A stretch of 64,000 nt of DNA. It comes from Bacteroidales bacterium (GTDB lineage Bacteria > Bacteroidota > Bacteroidia > Bacteroidales > FEN-979). A program made the position numbers and the translations under genes. Numbering within the stretch: the first letter of the stretch is position 1; the number at the start of each line of letters is the position of its first letter. The notes under the pieces were generated by a model. It ran no database searches. It was not told the origin of the DNA and was given only the letters and a program-made list of their open reading frames with translations. Below, piece by piece: positions 51,173-60,092 of the stretch. The stretch is from assembly GCA_023231065.1 (NCBI GenBank), contig JALNWE010000001.1, positions 1-64,000 of the forward strand, in the 5' to 3' direction.

Positions 51173-53122
51173 ATGTCAGCTTCAACCACCTTAAAGATTA
51201 CAGAATTTCTTGTTGAGAAGGTCGTAAAAAACTATTCGGGTTTTTATGATAAGGGAACTGCCGAGTTGCTTGCTCAGATAAAAAGGGAAAAAGTGACGCG
51301 CCCGGTCATTTATATAGGGATGGGGACTTGCGGTTTGGTTGCAGGAGCAGGTAAAACCATGAAAGCAGTTGAAAACTACCTGGAGGAAAACAAGCTGGAT
51401 GCAGAAATAATCAAGGTTGGCTGCATCGGGCTCTGCTCTGCTGAACCAATCATGGATGTTCAATTACCTGGTAAGGCCCGGATTTCTTTTCAACATGCCA
51501 CCGAAGAAAAGGTCGAAGACTTGCTGAATGCTGTTTTTCATCATACTCTGATGCACGACAATTCCCTGGGGCAATACCGTTTCTCCTCTCATGAGGATTG
51601 GCCTGGTTTACCTTATATTGAACAACTTCCATTTTTCGCTTCCCAGCGCAGGATTGTATTGCGAAATGCCGGGATTATTTCGCCTTTATCCATTCATGAT
51701 TACATGGCACGGGGTGGGTACAGGTCATTGTTCAAAACCGTTCTTAATTATACCCCTGAAAAGGTTTGTGAGATCATAGATCAGAGTGAATTAAGAGGAC
51801 GCGCCGGCGGAGGGTACCCTACCGGTAAAAAATGGTTGGTCGCTTTGAATACTGGCAGCGATCAGAAATACCTTATTTGTAATGCTGACGAGAGTGATCC
51901 AGGCGCTTATATGGATCGGACACTTCTGGAAGGGGATCCTCACAGGGTGATCGAAGGGATGGCCATTGCAGCATATGCAATCGGAGCAAACAAAGCATTT
52001 ATTTACCTTAGGTCAGATTACAAGCAATCCATACTCCTGCTTCAACATGCATTACTGGAAGCCAGAACATGCGGTTTTTTAGGAGAAAATATTTTTGGGA
52101 GTGGGTTTAACCTGAGCGTTTTTATCCGCCAGGGCGCAGGCGCTTTTGTATGTGGTGAAGAGACCGCCCTGATATCGAGTCTCGAAGGAAGTCGCGGCAT
52201 TCCTCATGAAAAACCCCCCTTTCCAGCTGAGAAGGGGTTGTTGGGACATCCTACCATTGTTAACAATGTTGAAACACTTGCCAATATACCACCCATTCTT
52301 GAAAATGGCCCTTCATGGTTCAAAGCCATCGGTAAAAAAGGCAGCACCGGTACGAAAGTGATCTGCATCACCGGGAATGGGGTTCATACGGGTGTGGTAG
52401 AGATTCCTATGGGAATAAAAATTTCGGATATTGTCTATTCCATCGCCGGAGGCATAAAAAATGATAAAAAACTGAAAGCCGTTCAGCTTGGAGGTCCGGC
52501 TGGCATCTGCATTCCGCCCAAAGACCTGGATGTAGAAATAGGATATGATTCTTTGGAGGAGATCGGAGCCTCAACGGGTTTAGGAGGGCTTATCATTCTT
52601 GATGAAGATACCTGCATGGTAAATTTATCTAAATATTTTATGGATTTTCTACAAAAGGAAAGTTGTGGTAAGTGTATTCCCTGCCGTGAAGGAACAAAAA
52701 GAATGTTGGAGATACTGGAAGGGATTACACGTCGGCCAAAAGAAGAGAGTTCGCATGAAACCCTTGAAAGGTTTAAAGGTGTTGTTCAACTGGAGAATCT
52801 GGCAGAAGTGATCAGGGATACTTCGTTATGTGGTTTGGGCCAGAATGCCTCAAACCCAGTTCTTTCAAGCCTTAAATGGTTCAGGGAAGAATATGAAGAA
52901 CACATCTTTGACAGGAAATGTCAGGCAGGCGTTTGTCATGATCTCAGGACTTTTTACATCGATGTTGAACTATGCAACGGATGCAATGTGTGTCAGAAAA
53001 AATGTCCTGAAAATGCCATCATTGGCTCCGTTAAGATGCCTCATTTCATCATCGAATCAAAATGTACCGGATGCGGAATCTGTTTTGACAGTTGTAAGTT
53101 CAGTGCGATCTATTTTAAATAA
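51173..53122 (+). CDS. hydB: [FeFe] hydrogenase beta subunit HydB3, long form
   Basis: The 649-residue product has an N-terminal [2Fe-2S] thioredoxin-like domain (GTCGLVAGAG; VGCIGLCSAEP), the NuoF core (ELRGRAGGGYPTGKKW; GAGAFVCGEETALISSLEG; SCGKCIPCREG; CGLGQNASNP) and a C-terminal 2x[4Fe-4S] domain (CNGCNVCQKKCP; CTGCGICFDSCK). It is about 50 residues longer than HydB2. The NADH motif reads GRAGGGYP where the other two have GRGGxGFP. It is probably the bifurcating flavin subunit. Confidence 0.93.
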   Translation: MSASTTLKITEFLVEKVVKNYSGFYDKGTAELLAQIKREKVTRPVIYIGMGTCGLVAGAGKTMKAVENYLEENKLDAEIIKVGCIGLCSAEPIMDVQLPGKARISFQHATEEKVEDLLNAVFHHTLMHDNSLGQYRFSSHEDWPGLPYIEQLPFFASQRRIVLRNAGIISPLSIHDYMARGGYRSLFKTVLNYTPEKVCEIIDQSELRGRAGGGYPTGKKWLVALNTGSDQKYLICNADESDPGAYMDRTLLEGDPHRVIEGMAIAAYAIGANKAFIYLRSDYKQSILLLQHALLEARTCGFLGENIFGSGFNLSVFIRQGAGAFVCGEETALISSLEGSRGIPHEKPPFPAEKGLLGHPTIVNNVETLANIPPILENGPSWFKAIGKKGSTGTKVICITGNGVHTGVVEIPMGIKISDIVYSIAGGIKNDKKLKAVQLGGPAGICIPPKDLDVEIGYDSLEEIGASTGLGGLIILDEDTCMVNLSKYFMDFLQKESCGKCIPCREGTKRMLEILEGITRRPKEESSHETLERFKGVVQLENLAEVIRDTSLCGLGQNASNPVLSSLKWFREEYEEHIFDRKCQAGVCHDLRTFYIDVELCNGCNVCQKKCPENAIIGSVKMPHFIIESKCTGCGICFDSCKFSAIYFK

Positions 53123-53129
53123 CAGGAAA

Positions 53130-54851
53130 ATGCAATTTGATATTGAGATCAACGATGAACATGTAACCGCAAAAAGGGGAGAAACGATAAAAAACGTTTT
53201 AGACCGTATCGGGATCAAAGTACCGACATTGTGTTACATGAATGGATTTTCACCCACGGGAAGCTGTAGAATGTGTGTTGTGGAAGTAGATGGGATACCA
53301 GGGCTCGTTCCTTCCTGTTCTCATCTTGTTGAGGAGTGGATGAAGATAAAAACACATTCCCCACGCGTAATCAAAGCCAGAAAAACCCTGATTGAACTTT
53401 TGTTAGCCAGTCATCCAAATGATTGTCTTTATTGTGAAAAAAACGGTCAATGTGAACTTCAGGTTCTTGCGTCAGAGCTTCAGGTAAGGGAGCGAAAATA
53501 TCAATCGAAAAGGACTCCCATTCAAATTGATAAAATTTGTCCAAGTATTGAGCGGGATCCTGCAAAATGTGTCCTATGTGAAAGGTGTGTCAGGGTTTGC
53601 AATGAGATCATCGGGGTTGGCGCCATTGACATAATCGGCCGTGGAAGCGAGAGCCGTATTGGTACCACCTATAACAAAGGATTGAATGTTAAAGCCTGTG
53701 TAAAATGCGGACAATGTATTCAGGTATGTCCAACGGGGGCATTAACAGAAAAACAGTCTTTTCAGGCTGTGATGGAAGCCCTGAATAAACCCGGACTTTT
53801 CCCCGTACTACAGTTTTCGCCCACAGTCCCAGCTGCTATTGCTGAGGAATTCAATCTGAAAACGAATAAAGATGTGCTAAACCTGTTAAGGGCCGCTTTA
53901 AAAAAGATGGGATTTCGCCAGGTATTTGATACTTCCATGGCAGCTGATCTGAACATCATGGAAGAGGCAGCTGAGTTCATCGACCGTTTAAAAAGCCAAA
54001 AAGATCTTCCACTTTTTACATCTTGTTGCCCATCATGGGTTCATTTTGTCGAAGCGCTCAGGCCCGGATTTCTGCCAAAACTCTCTACCACCTTGCCCCC
54101 TCAGCAGATCATGGGTAGGCTTATCAAGCAGTATATTACCAGCTCGGCCGGGCAAAAGCCAGAGGATGTATATGTTGTCTCTGTGATGCCATGTACTGCT
54201 AAGAAAGATGAAGCAGGAAAAGATTATCTAAAGGATTCGGAAACCCGTTTTGTTGATGCAGTAATCACAACCCGTGAGTTAATCAAGATGATCCGGTTGA
54301 TGGGCATCGATTTTTCAGGATTAGAGCCTGAGCCCAATGACTCTTCTTTTAGCATCAGGAGTTCTGCCAGTAAACTCTTTGGAGTTGCAGGAGGTCATCT
54401 TGAAGGTTTGATCAGAACCATTCACTTCAACCTTACAGGTCAGGAACTGTCACCATTAAAACTAACAGATTTAAGAGGTCTCAAAACCAGAAAAGAAACG
54501 AGGATCAGACTTGGCAAGCAATTGATTAATGTGGTTTCAGTCAGTGGATTGGCCAACATTAAATCCATTCTTGATGAAATTGAAGCAGGTAAGGGAGATG
54601 TCCATATCATTGAGGTCATGGCTTGTCCTTATGGATGCATTAACGGTGGAGGTCAGCCAAAAGGGAGTGATGAAAAGAGTTTAAAAGGAAGGATGAAAGT
54701 AATTTACGATGTTGATGAAGAAGAAATCATCAAAGTGGCTCATAAAAATCCGATTATGACTGGTTTATATGAAAAATTTCTTGACAGGCCCAACAGCGAC
54801 AGAAATAAAGAATTACTTCATGTTTTACGCAATTCAATCGAAATCCAATGA
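53130..54851 (+). CDS. hydA: [FeFe] hydrogenase catalytic subunit HydA3
   Basis: The 573-residue M3-type enzyme has [2Fe-2S] (GSCRMC), His-Cys3 [4Fe-4S] (HPNDCLYCEKNGQC), two [4Fe-4S] (CVLCERCVRVC; CVKCGQCIQVCP) and the H-cluster domain: L1 FTSCCPSW (C299, C300), L2 MPCTAKK (C355), L3 EVMACPYGCINGGGQP (C499, C503). These ligand numbers equal those of Clostridium pasteurianum CpI (574 residues). ATG 53130 was chosen; a longer open frame from 52830 overlaps hydB3. It overlaps the HydS3 gene by 4 bases. Confidence 0.95.
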   Translation: MQFDIEINDEHVTAKRGETIKNVLDRIGIKVPTLCYMNGFSPTGSCRMCVVEVDGIPGLVPSCSHLVEEWMKIKTHSPRVIKARKTLIELLLASHPNDCLYCEKNGQCELQVLASELQVRERKYQSKRTPIQIDKICPSIERDPAKCVLCERCVRVCNEIIGVGAIDIIGRGSESRIGTTYNKGLNVKACVKCGQCIQVCPTGALTEKQSFQAVMEALNKPGLFPVLQFSPTVPAAIAEEFNLKTNKDVLNLLRAALKKMGFRQVFDTSMAADLNIMEEAAEFIDRLKSQKDLPLFTSCCPSWVHFVEALRPGFLPKLSTTLPPQQIMGRLIKQYITSSAGQKPEDVYVVSVMPCTAKKDEAGKDYLKDSETRFVDAVITTRELIKMIRLMGIDFSGLEPEPNDSSFSIRSSASKLFGVAGGHLEGLIRTIHFNLTGQELSPLKLTDLRGLKTRKETRIRLGKQLINVVSVSGLANIKSILDEIEAGKGDVHIIEVMACPYGCINGGGQPKGSDEKSLKGRMKVIYDVDEEEIIKVAHKNPIMTGLYEKFLDRPNSDRNKELLHVLRNSIEIQ

Positions 54852-56830
54852 GTCATTCTTATCACCGGCAGTTGGTTTTTACCATCAAGGAAAGATGCAG
54901 GGTTTGCTTTACCTGTGTAAGGGAATGTCCGGTAAAGGCCATTAAAATTATCAATGGCCAGGCTGAAGTTCTCAATGAGCGGTGCATTGGATGCGGGAAT
55001 TGCGTCAAGGTTTGTAGCCAGGGTGCAAAAATCCCCCTGAATTCAGTCAATGAAGTGGAAGAAATGTTAGCATCTGATCATCTCATCGCGGCTTGCATTG
55101 CCCCCAGTTTTCCAGCTGAGTTTGAGGAAATTAAAGATCACCGGGTCATTGTTGGCATGGTACGGAAGCTTGGTTTCGATTTTGTTACGGAAGTTTCTTT
55201 TGGCGCTGATCTCGTAGCGCAAGCTTATGAAAAGAGACTTAAAAATGAACAGAAAGGAGGGGATATTTCTTCAGATTGTCCTGCCATTGTATATTTTATT
55301 CGTCAGTATAACCCCGATTTAGTCCCTTATCTTGCTCCTATTGCCTCCCCTATGGTTGCCATGACGCGGGTAATGAAAAAAAAACATGGGGCTGGTTTGA
55401 AGGTTGTTTTTATTGGACCTTGTTTCGCCAAAAAAGCAGAAACAGAAGAGGTGGATGAAGTATTGACCTTCAGGGAGCTCCGTGGAATGTTGCAGAAACG
55501 TAATATCTCTCCTGAAAACATTACCCCGTCTGAGTTTGATCCTCCATATAGCAGTAAGGGCGCCATTTTTCCTATAAGCCGGGGCCTCTATTATACTTCC
55601 AACAGTCAGGAAGCAATACCGGAAGAACATGTAGTGATAGCTGAAGGCCGAATTAACTTTAAGGAAGCCGTCAAGGAATTTGAAGATGGTTTTATCCGCG
55701 ACAAGCACCTGATGCTACTTTGCTGTGAAGGATGTATCATGGGGCCCGGAACATCACCCGGAGGAAAACGGTTTTCACGCAGTGCGGCCGTCGGGGAATA
55801 TGTCGGGAAAAAAATGCAGAATATTGACATGGAAACCTGGCAACGGGATATTGATTTTTACAGTGACATCGATCTTTCACAAAGTTTCAATCCAGAAGAT
55901 CGCCGGCTCGGACCTGCCTCCAACGAAGATGTATTACAGGCGCTTCATGAAATGGGAAAGTTTACCGAGAAGGATCATCTGAATTGCGGGGCCTGTGGTT
56001 ATGATACATGCGTTGAGCATGCGACTGCCATTGTGCAGCGATTAGCTGAAACAGAGATGTGCCTACCATATACCATTGAAAAGTTACATGATTCGATCAA
56101 TGATCTTAATATTTCCAATGAAAAGCTTGCCCATGCGAAAGCAGCCTTAAAACAATCTGAGAAATTGGCCCACATGGGACAGCTTTCAGCCGGCATCGCC
56201 CACGAGTTGAATAACCCGCTGGGTGTTATTACCATGTACAGCAACATTTTAATGGATGAGGCCCCTGAAGGCGCTGCAGTCCGGGAGGATCTCAAACTGA
56301 TCGTAGAACAAGCCGACCGGTGTAAAAAAATTGTCAGTGGTTTGTTAAACTTTGCCCGAAAGAACCAGGTGAATTTATCGGAGACGGATGTCGTAAAATT
56401 TCTCAACCACAGTGTCAATTCCATTATTAAGCCCGACAATATTACGATAACGGTTATACCCAACATCCAGGATCCCGTTGCTTTTCTTGATATTGATCAG
56501 ATGATGCAGGTTTTAACCAACCTTGAAAAGAATGCCATTGAAGCCATGCCCAATGGCGGATCGTTAACGGTCAGTGTAGAAGGGAATAAAGAGGAGGTTA
56601 TTTTTATTGTGAAGGATACCGGAACAGGAATAGCGAAGGAATATATGGACAAACTTTTTACCCCGTTTTTTACCACCAAGGAGATGGGGAAAGGCACGGG
56701 GCTCGGGCTTGCCCTGATATATGGGATTGTCAAGATGCACAAAGGAAAGATCCACGTTGATTCCAATGATGATCCAGCCGCCGGACCCACCGGATCCACG
56801 TTCAGAATAACCGTACCGAGGGGCAGATGA
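54848..56830 (+). CDS. HydS-like sensory hydrogenase fused to a histidine kinase
   Basis: The 660-residue product joins a 2x[4Fe-4S] ferredoxin domain (CRVCFTCVRECP; CIGCGNCVKVCSQG), a hydrogenase-like sensor domain and an Fe-S module (CGACGYDTC, about 380) to HisKA (HMGQLSAGIAHELNNPLG, near residue 435) and HATPase domains (NLEKNAIEAMP; DTGTGIAKE; GTGLGLALIYG). All four [4Fe-4S]H ligand positions are present: C144 (L1, SSDCPAI), C192 (L2, GPCFAKK), C292 and C296 (L3, CCEGC). The proton-relay Cys is Asp. It is cytoplasmic, with no membrane segment, and fits HydDB group C1 (kinase-linked sensors). Confidence 0.92.
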   Translation: MSHSYHRQLVFTIKERCRVCFTCVRECPVKAIKIINGQAEVLNERCIGCGNCVKVCSQGAKIPLNSVNEVEEMLASDHLIAACIAPSFPAEFEEIKDHRVIVGMVRKLGFDFVTEVSFGADLVAQAYEKRLKNEQKGGDISSDCPAIVYFIRQYNPDLVPYLAPIASPMVAMTRVMKKKHGAGLKVVFIGPCFAKKAETEEVDEVLTFRELRGMLQKRNISPENITPSEFDPPYSSKGAIFPISRGLYYTSNSQEAIPEEHVVIAEGRINFKEAVKEFEDGFIRDKHLMLLCCEGCIMGPGTSPGGKRFSRSAAVGEYVGKKMQNIDMETWQRDIDFYSDIDLSQSFNPEDRRLGPASNEDVLQALHEMGKFTEKDHLNCGACGYDTCVEHATAIVQRLAETEMCLPYTIEKLHDSINDLNISNEKLAHAKAALKQSEKLAHMGQLSAGIAHELNNPLGVITMYSNILMDEAPEGAAVREDLKLIVEQADRCKKIVSGLLNFARKNQVNLSETDVVKFLNHSVNSIIKPDNITITVIPNIQDPVAFLDIDQMMQVLTNLEKNAIEAMPNGGSLTVSVEGNKEEVIFIVKDTGTGIAKEYMDKLFTPFFTTKEMGKGTGLGLALIYGIVKMHKGKIHVDSNDDPAAGPTGSTFRITVPRGR

Positions 56831-56910
56831 CCATTGACCATTGACCATTGACTATTGACTATTGACCATTGACTATTGACTATTGACCATTTGACTATTG
56901 ACCATTTGAC
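56826..56910. repeat. Heptamer/octamer tandem repeat (TGACCAT/TGACTAT)
   Basis: About 11 copies of TGACCAT or TGACTAT (some with an extra T) fill the gap between the kinase-fusion stop and the next gene. It is a low-complexity, slippage-prone array, not a CRISPR: there are no spacers. Confidence 0.85.
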
Positions 56911-56934
56911 TAACATATTAAAACAATCAGCAAG

Positions 56935-57339
56935 ATGAAACCGGGGAATGTGACAATTTTAATTGTGGATGATGATCAGGATTATCTGTTCCAGCTACAA
57001 TCAAAAATTCAAAAATTTGGCTTTGAAACCATCACGGCAGATAGCCAGAAAGAAGCCGAGGAATTGATCGAAAAAATCAAGCCTGATCTTGCTATCCTTG
57101 ATCTGATGATGGAGAACGAAGACAGCGGGTTCATCCTCTGCTACAAGATGAAAAAGAAGTACCCGGACGTACCGATTATTATTGCAACAGGGGTTATGGC
57201 GGAAACGGGAATCAATTTTGATATCAATGACGAAAATAACCGTAAGTGGATTAAAGCTGATTGTTTCCTTGACAAGGGTATCCGTACGGAACGTCTAAAA
57301 GAAGAAATTGACAAATTGCTTATGAAATCCAAAACGTGA
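56935..57339 (+). CDS. Stand-alone response-regulator receiver protein
   Basis: This 134-residue CheY-like receiver has the acidic pocket ILIVDDDQDY, phospho-acceptor Asp in LAILDLMMENEDSG, and the Thr/Lys switch residues in IIATGV and FLDKGI. It has no output domain. It follows the HydS3-kinase, the likely phosphodonor, and precedes a receiver-kinase hybrid. Confidence 0.9.
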   Translation: MKPGNVTILIVDDDQDYLFQLQSKIQKFGFETITADSQKEAEELIEKIKPDLAILDLMMENEDSGFILCYKMKKKYPDVPIIIATGVMAETGINFDINDENNRKWIKADCFLDKGIRTERLKEEIDKLLMKSKT

Positions 57340-57385
57340 CCAGAAATTTTCGATTTTCCAAATATTTTGACCTGAATTCACCAAT

Positions 57386-58519
57386 ATGTCAACATTAAAA
57401 ATTCTTGTTGTAGATGACGAACCCGGCATACGCAGCGGTGTCACACGGATATTAAGAAATTTCAGGGTTGACTACCCTTTTATGGATGAAGCCTTTGATT
57501 TTGAAGTCTTAGAAGCTTCGACGGGGGAAGAAGGAATAGAGATCATAGAAAATAACCTCCCTGATATTTTACTTCTCGACAATAAATTGCCAGGCATCCA
57601 GGGCATTGAGGTCCTTGAATACATAAAAAAGAAGCAGAAGAACATTATCGTTGTTATGATAACTTCTTATGCTTCCCTGGAACTGGCTGTAAAAGCGACC
57701 AGCGATGGGGCTTATGATTTTATCCCGAAACCATTTACGCCCCAGGAGTTGAAGTCATCGATAGAAAACATCACCAAGCGCGTTTTTCTTAAAAAGATGA
57801 CCAATAAATTACAGGATACAGGAAAGCAAATCAGGTTTACTTTTTTATCATTATTATCGCATGAATTAAAAGCGCCGCTTAATGCCATTGAAGGATATCT
57901 AAAGATGATCAAAGAGCGGCAACAGGGCCCAAAAATCGAAGATTATGATGTGATGATCGACCGGTCGCTTGACCGTATCAAAGGGATGCGTAGCCTCATC
58001 CTTGACCTTCTGGACCTGACGCGGGTTGAATCCGGTAAAACCAAACGAGATATAACAGATGTTGATTTGGTCCAGATTGCAAGGACCGCCATGGATACCA
58101 TGCGACCTTACGCGATACAACGGGACGTAAAACTGGTTTTACATGGGGTGTCACCCCTGATGCTTCAGGCAGATGCAGAGGAAATTGAAATTATTTTCAA
58201 CAACCTCATTTCCAATGCAATAAAATACAACAAGGATGGAGGGACCGTTGATTGTACCATTGAGAGGGCAGATAGTTTTATGGTGATCAAAGTGGTTGAC
58301 ACAGGCATAGGAATGAGCCAGGCTGAAATCGAAAAGATCTTTGAAGATTTTGTAAGGATTAAAAACGAAAAAACAAAAAACATATCAGGAAGCGGATTGG
58401 GTTTGCCTATTGTTAAAAAATTCATTGATGAATATTCGGGAAAAATAGAAGTAAGCAGTGTCCCGGATCAAGGAAGTACCTTTACAGTAACTTTACCAAT
58501 TGAAAAACCATGTTTATAA
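57386..58519 (+). CDS. Hybrid protein: receiver, HisKA and HATPase
   Basis: The 377-residue cytoplasmic protein has a receiver domain (LVVDDEPGIRSG; Asp in ILLLDNKLPGIQG; FIPKPFTPQEL), a HisKA domain with the His in LSLLSHELKAPLNAIEG and a HATPase domain (NNLISNAIKYN; DTGIGMSQ; GSGLGLPIVKKF). The order receiver-then-kinase suggests a relay hub controlled by phosphorylation from HydS3. It overlaps rex by 10 bases. Confidence 0.92.
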   Translation: MSTLKILVVDDEPGIRSGVTRILRNFRVDYPFMDEAFDFEVLEASTGEEGIEIIENNLPDILLLDNKLPGIQGIEVLEYIKKKQKNIIVVMITSYASLELAVKATSDGAYDFIPKPFTPQELKSSIENITKRVFLKKMTNKLQDTGKQIRFTFLSLLSHELKAPLNAIEGYLKMIKERQQGPKIEDYDVMIDRSLDRIKGMRSLILDLLDLTRVESGKTKRDITDVDLVQIARTAMDTMRPYAIQRDVKLVLHGVSPLMLQADAEEIEIIFNNLISNAIKYNKDGGTVDCTIERADSFMVIKVVDTGIGMSQAEIEKIFEDFVRIKNEKTKNISGSGLGLPIVKKFIDEYSGKIEVSSVPDQGSTFTVTLPIEKPCL

Positions 58520-59151
58520 GAAATTTACCTCATAAGACAGTGGAGCGGTTGAGCCAATATCGCCGTTCTTTGCTGATGATCCTTTCCAAAGAGAAAACCC
58601 ATGTATTTTCCCATGAAATTGCCCAGATGCTGCATATCACCCCGGTTCAGGTACGAAGGGACCTGATGCTGATCGGATATTCCGGAAATCTGAGAAAAGG
58701 TTATGATATCAGGGAGTTGATCGAACTGATAGGAAAAATCATAGACTCTGAGAAAGGCCAGCGTGTAGCGGTTGTCGGGCTTGGAAATTTAGGAAAGGCA
58801 ATGATCAGCTATTTTAAAGGTAAACGATCTAAACTCACTATCATTGCTGCTTTTGATATAAATCCGGAAAAAATAAACCGCGTCTATGACGGTGTTGCTT
58901 GCTATCATGTCAATCAGATGACAGATATCATCAAGCAAAACAATATTTCGATCGGAATTGTATCTGTTCCGTCGGAGCAAGCCCCTGAGATTGCTGAGAC
59001 CCTTGTATTGGCTGGCATCAAAGGCATTCTCAATTTCACCCCAAAGCCGCTTAATGTGCCGCCTTATGTATATCTCGAAGAATACGACATGATCACATCA
59101 CTTGAAAAGGTTGCTTTCTTCGCAAAGAAAAATGATGAACGTTTTAAGTAG
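58510..59151 (+). CDS. rex: Redox-sensing transcriptional repressor Rex
   Basis: Rex is a dimeric repressor whose DNA binding is released when NADH/NAD+ rises. The 213-residue product has an N-terminal winged helix (SHEIAQMLHITPVQVRRDLMLIGYSG), the Rossmann motif VAVVGLGNLGKAM, and the C-terminal helix typical of domain swapping. It starts within the preceding kinase gene, so it is co-expressed with the hyd3 signalling genes. Sequences matching its operator occur upstream of hyd1, hyd2 and hyd3. Confidence 0.95.
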   Translation: MFIRNLPHKTVERLSQYRRSLLMILSKEKTHVFSHEIAQMLHITPVQVRRDLMLIGYSGNLRKGYDIRELIELIGKIIDSEKGQRVAVVGLGNLGKAMISYFKGKRSKLTIIAAFDINPEKINRVYDGVACYHVNQMTDIIKQNNISIGIVSVPSEQAPEIAETLVLAGIKGILNFTPKPLNVPPYVYLEEYDMITSLEKVAFFAKKNDERFK

Positions 59152-59162
59152 AAAAGCAGCCC

Positions 59163-60092
59163 GTGAATATTTTTTATGATTTTGAAAATGTATCAGGAAT
59201 CCCGAATGCCGTTGTCACGACGGGGTCGTTTGATGGAGTGCATATTGGGCATAAAGTTATCCTGAACCGTCTGAAAAAGATCGCCGCAGAGATCGGAGGT
59301 GAAACGGTATTGATTACTTTTCATCCGCACCCCCGTAAGGTACTCTATCCTGAAACAGCCGGGAAAGATCTATTTCTGATCAATTCGCAAAGGGAAAAGA
59401 TATCCTTACTTCAGAAAGCGGGTTTGGATAACCTGATCATTGTTGAGTTTACCCTCTCCTTTTCAAGGATCACTTCAATGGATTTTGTTCAGAATATTTT
59501 ACTGAACAAATTGCATGCGCGTAAAATCGTGATCGGTTTTAATCACCATTTTGGCCATAACCGCGAGGGAGATTATGATGCCCTGCGCAAATTAGGAGTA
59601 ATCCATGGTTTTGAAGTTGAAGAAATAGCAGAACAGGATATTCAGAATGAATCGGTAAGTTCAACGAAAATCAGGAATGCATTGAAGGAAGGCAATATAC
59701 AGAAGGCAAATGCATACCTCGATCACCAATATATCATCATCGGTGTAGCGACAAAAAGCAGCGTCGTGTTGGAAGAAATAGGGTTCCCCTCCTATTCTGT
59801 AAAAATTGAAGAAGATTGCAAACTCGTACCTCCGAATGGTGTATATGCTGTAACCGTGAGTGGTGAAGATTGTTTTTCGCGGGCGATGTGTTTTATCAGA
59901 AAAAATGAGGAAGATCCAATAAATACAGAAGTAGCGGTACACCTGTTCGAAAATTACGGGCACATTGAAGGACAGGTTGTAACCCTTCTTTTTCACAAAC
60001 ACATGAGAGAGGAAAGGTCATTGAAGACCCCTGAAGATTTAAAAAAACAATTGACCATCGATAAAAATCAGGTGGACGAACTTATTTTCTGA
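59163..60092 (+). CDS. ribF: Bifunctional riboflavin kinase/FAD synthetase RibF
   Basis: RibF makes FMN and FAD from riboflavin. The 309-residue product has the nucleotidyltransferase start TTGSFDGVHIGHKVIL, FHPHPRKVLYP, and a C-terminal riboflavin kinase domain (GFPSYSVKIEED, PPNGVYAVTV). It starts at GTG 12 bases after rex. FMN is the cofactor of HydB, so co-expression could be meaningful. It overlaps the next gene by 1 base (TGATG). Confidence 0.93.
   Translation: MNIFYDFENVSGIPNAVVTTGSFDGVHIGHKVILNRLKKIAAEIGGETVLITFHPHPRKVLYPETAGKDLFLINSQREKISLLQKAGLDNLIIVEFTLSFSRITSMDFVQNILLNKLHARKIVIGFNHHFGHNREGDYDALRKLGVIHGFEVEEIAEQDIQNESVSSTKIRNALKEGNIQKANAYLDHQYIIIGVATKSSVVLEEIGFPSYSVKIEEDCKLVPPNGVYAVTVSGEDCFSRAMCFIRKNEEDPINTEVAVHLFENYGHIEGQVVTLLFHKHMREERSLKTPEDLKKQLTIDKNQVDELIF

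Noticed and set aside
52830..53129. Longer N-terminus of HydA3
   Set aside because: The extension is the hydB3 3' end read in another frame; ATG 53130 gives a family-length protein.
31422..54851. Complex I (nuoE, nuoF, nuoG) genes
   Set aside because: The NuoG-like proteins carry H-cluster motifs L1-L3 and no membrane-arm genes (nuoA, H, J-N) are present, so these are hydrogenase subunits.
56826..56910. CRISPR array
   Set aside because: The units are 7-8 bases and directly adjacent, without spacers; no cas genes are nearby.
56497..56916. Minus-strand open frame with repeated NSQWSIV peptides
   Set aside because: It is produced by the TGACCAT/TGACTAT repeat and by the reverse of the kinase HATPase region.
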